NCBI GenBank assembly: GCA_033764095.1
Contig: JANRJF010000036.1
Coordinates: forward strand, 1 to 15,749
Origin: JBDTMT01 sp033764095
GTDB taxonomy: Bacteria > Desulfobacterota > Binatia > HRBIN30 > CADEER01
Reading direction: 5' to 3'
Length of the DNA: 15,749 nucleotides
Under the pieces are notes generated by a model. It was not told the origin of the DNA. It saw only the letters and a list, made by a program, of their open reading frames with translations, and made no database searches. A program made the translations under genes and the position numbers. Below are positions 13,962-15,749 of the stretch, one piece after another (positions within the stretch are counted from its first letter, which is position 1; each line of letters opens with the position of its first letter).

Positions 13962-14987
13962 TCAGACGATGCGGAAAGCTGAGCTCATCAGCGCCGCGCC
14001 TGCCGGGCCGGTCGGGCCGGTGTCGCCGGTCGGGCCGGTATCGCCCGTCGGACCAGTCGGGCCGGTGGCGCCGGTCGGGCCGGTTCCGCCGGTCGGGCCG
14101 GTGTCGCCGGTCGGGCCAGTGCCGCCGGTCGGGCCGGTTCCGCCGGTCGGGCCGGTGGCGCCGGTCGGGCCGGTGGCGCCGGTCGGGCCGGTGGCGCCGG
14201 TCGGGCCGGTTCCGCCGGTCGGGCCCGTGGCGCCGGTGCCGCCAGTTGGGCCGGTGGCACCGGTGGAACCAGTGTCGCCGGTCGGACCGGTCGGACCGGT
14301 GGCCCCGGTGGGACCAGTATCGCCGGTCGCTCCGGTGGAGCCGGTCGGTCCGGTGGGGCCGGTCGCTCCAGTGGTTCCAGTCGGGCCGGTGGCGCCGGTC
14401 GAACCGGTCGCACCCGTCGAACCGGTCGGGCCGGTGCTGCCAGCACCGGTCGGCCCGGTTGCTCCAGTTGCGCCGGTCGGGCCGGTCGGGCCGGTGCCGC
14501 CGCTCGGACCGGTCGGTCCGGTGGCGCCGCTCGGGCCGGTGGGCCCGGTATCGCCGGTCGGTCCGGGCTCGACGGTGAGCGAGTAGGCGGCGCTGGTGAT
14601 GCGGCGATTCGGCACCAACGTCTCGCCGTTGACCATCACCTGGAGGTAGCGCACGGGTCCGTAGGCATCGGTCGGCGCACCGGTGAAGAGCCCGCCCGGG
14701 AAGGGCGTGACGCTGCCGAGCTGGACGTTGAAGAAGCCGTCCTCGACCGTGACCATCTGCGTCTCGGTCCAGCCCAGCGACGAGCCGCCGCTGTCGACGA
14801 CGGTGAACTTCATCGTGAACGAGCCGTTCTTCGGAACCCCGGACGGATCGGTCAGCCGGCCCTGGTAGTTGATCAGGGTGGGCACATCGGCCGCGGTGGC
14901 GCGCGCGATCCCGAACAGCTTCGAGAACGACAGGCTCACGCCGATGGTTTCGAGGATGAATGTCCGCCGCGACAGGTTTCGAAACAT
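13962..14987 (-). CDS. Tat-exported collagen-like (Gly-X-Thr) repeat protein
   Basis: A 341-aa protein in three parts. Residues 1-33 form a Tat signal peptide: SRRTFIL (6-12), a hydrophobic stretch and ATA. Residues 36-138 form an N-terminal module (PTLINYQGRLTDPSGVPKNG, then DGFFNVQLGS and PNRRITSAAYSL) seen before repeats in other bacterial surface or fibre proteins. Residues 142-332 are Gly-X-Y triplets dominated by GPT, GAT, GDT and GGT, with one register slip at GAGST. Only nine residues (LMSSAFRIV) follow, so the usual C-terminal trimerisation domain is missing or absent by nature. Collagen-like repeats can form triple helices outside the cell; Thr-rich Y positions are common in bacteria. 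ATG 14987 follows an AGGTGA site; the frame extends to 15224 without domain character. It is first in a pair with the choice-of-anchor U gene. Confidence 0.87.
   Translation of the reverse strand: MFRNLSRRTFILETIGVSLSFSKLFGIARATAADVPTLINYQGRLTDPSGVPKNGSFTMKFTVVDSGGSSLGWTETQMVTVEDGFFNVQLGSVTPFPGGLFTGAPTDAYGPVRYLQVMVNGETLVPNRRITSAAYSLTVEPGPTGDTGPTGPSGATGPTGPSGGTGPTGPTGATGATGPTGAGSTGPTGSTGATGSTGATGPTGTTGATGPTGPTGSTGATGDTGPTGATGPTGPTGDTGSTGATGPTGGTGATGPTGGTGPTGATGPTGATGPTGATGPTGGTGPTGGTGPTGDTGPTGGTGPTGATGPTGPTGDTGPTGDTGPTGPAGAALMSSAFRIV
13998..14564. repeat. Degenerate 9/18-bp tandem repeat encoding collagen triplets
   Basis: About 570 bp of near-tandem GGTCGGGCC-GGTGGCGCC-type units encode the Gly-X-Y region on the minus strand. 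The central part (about 14080-14220) is the most uniform, and variation increases toward 14280-14480, suggesting recent expansion by slippage in the middle. The same repeat leaves a long open frame of GPV/APV units on the plus strand, which is a by-product. Copy number is likely to vary between strains and to be fragile in assemblies. Confidence 0.9.
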
Positions 14988-15202
14988 CAGAGCGTCACCT
15001 CGTCCGGCCGCCTCGCCGATTCGAGACGGACTGCTGCGCCGCAAGAAACCAGAATCGAAAAATAGATCAAGGTTCAAACTATCGCGCAGGGCAAAAAAGT
15101 TTGCGGCGTCAGAGGCTGTGGCATGCGCGGGGACCGACCGATGCGACGAGCGTCGCACCGGCTTGAAGCCCCTCCGGCGATGCGCGACAAGTCGGAATCC
15201 GC
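14988..15202. promoter_or_regulatory. Divergent spacer between the collagen-like gene and valS
   Basis: This 215-bp gap contains the most AT-rich stretch in this part of the window (15048-15105), with A5 and A6 tracts and a short dyad GCAAA-AAAG-TTTGC (15091-15104). It is the logical place for the promoters of both genes, but I could not find a convincing -35/-10 pair on either strand. Confidence 0.35.

Positions 15203-15749
<547 letters not shown>

Noticed and set aside
13969..14586. Plus-strand 205-aa open frame of GPV/SPV/APV repeats
   Set aside because: It is the antisense shadow of the collagen-like repeat; the minus frame has a Tat signal, an N-terminal module and a ribosome site, and this one has none.

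Overview
The window is about 15.7 kb of very GC-rich DNA (roughly two-thirds G+C or more) with tightly packed genes, bacterial ribosome-binding sites and GTG starts. The gene mix suggests an uncultured soil or sediment bacterium near the former Deltaproteobacteria, perhaps a Binatota-like lineage. It includes aromatic/acyl-CoA catabolism genes, an orphan BMP-type lipoprotein, a cytochrome c-rhodanese fusion, a choice-of-anchor U protein and a Tat-exported collagen-like protein. That placement is inference from gene content, not a database match.

Region 1 (1-4506, + strand) looks catabolic. It starts with the 3' part of a crotonase (enoyl-CoA hydratase type) and a palindromic spacer. Next comes a promoter/operator-like site in an unusually AT-rich patch, then a shrunken amidohydrolase remnant whose stop codon overlaps the start of a TfdB/PheA-type FAD monooxygenase. 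A TetR regulator overlaps the end of the monooxygenase, and an HSD10-like short-chain dehydrogenase follows. Region 2 (4515-6418, - strand) is a two-gene operon of an alpha/beta hydrolase and an intact amidohydrolase-2 protein. It converges on the dehydrogenase inside a perfect 20-bp palindrome that covers both stop codons. Together these genes could hydroxylate an aromatic compound, cleave or decarboxylate the product, and oxidise acyl-CoA intermediates; the substrate cannot be read from the sequence. A BMP-family lipoprotein (6678-7904, -) and a phytanoyl-CoA dioxygenase-family enzyme (8023-8847, +) are divergent, with a short spacer carrying repeated TGTGAC boxes.

Region 3 (about 8850-10290) is less dense. 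It holds a small secreted Cys-rich protein, a 24-bp tandem repeat, a frameshifted and truncated hypothetical gene, and a tRNA-Leu(CAG). The last 12 nt of the tRNA are repeated about 500 bp away, exactly where the broken gene loses its coding sense. This looks like a remnant of a tRNA-targeted insertion or a local deletion.

Region 4 (10381-15749) contains a GST-fold protein (-) and a diheme cytochrome c fused to a rhodanese domain (+). On the - strand a likely surface-protein pair follows: a Tat-signal collagen-like protein, then a choice-of-anchor U protein with a C-terminal sorting-signal-like tail. The 5' part of valS (valyl-tRNA synthetase, +) runs off the right edge. No CRISPR array, complete insertion sequence, rRNA or prophage was seen.
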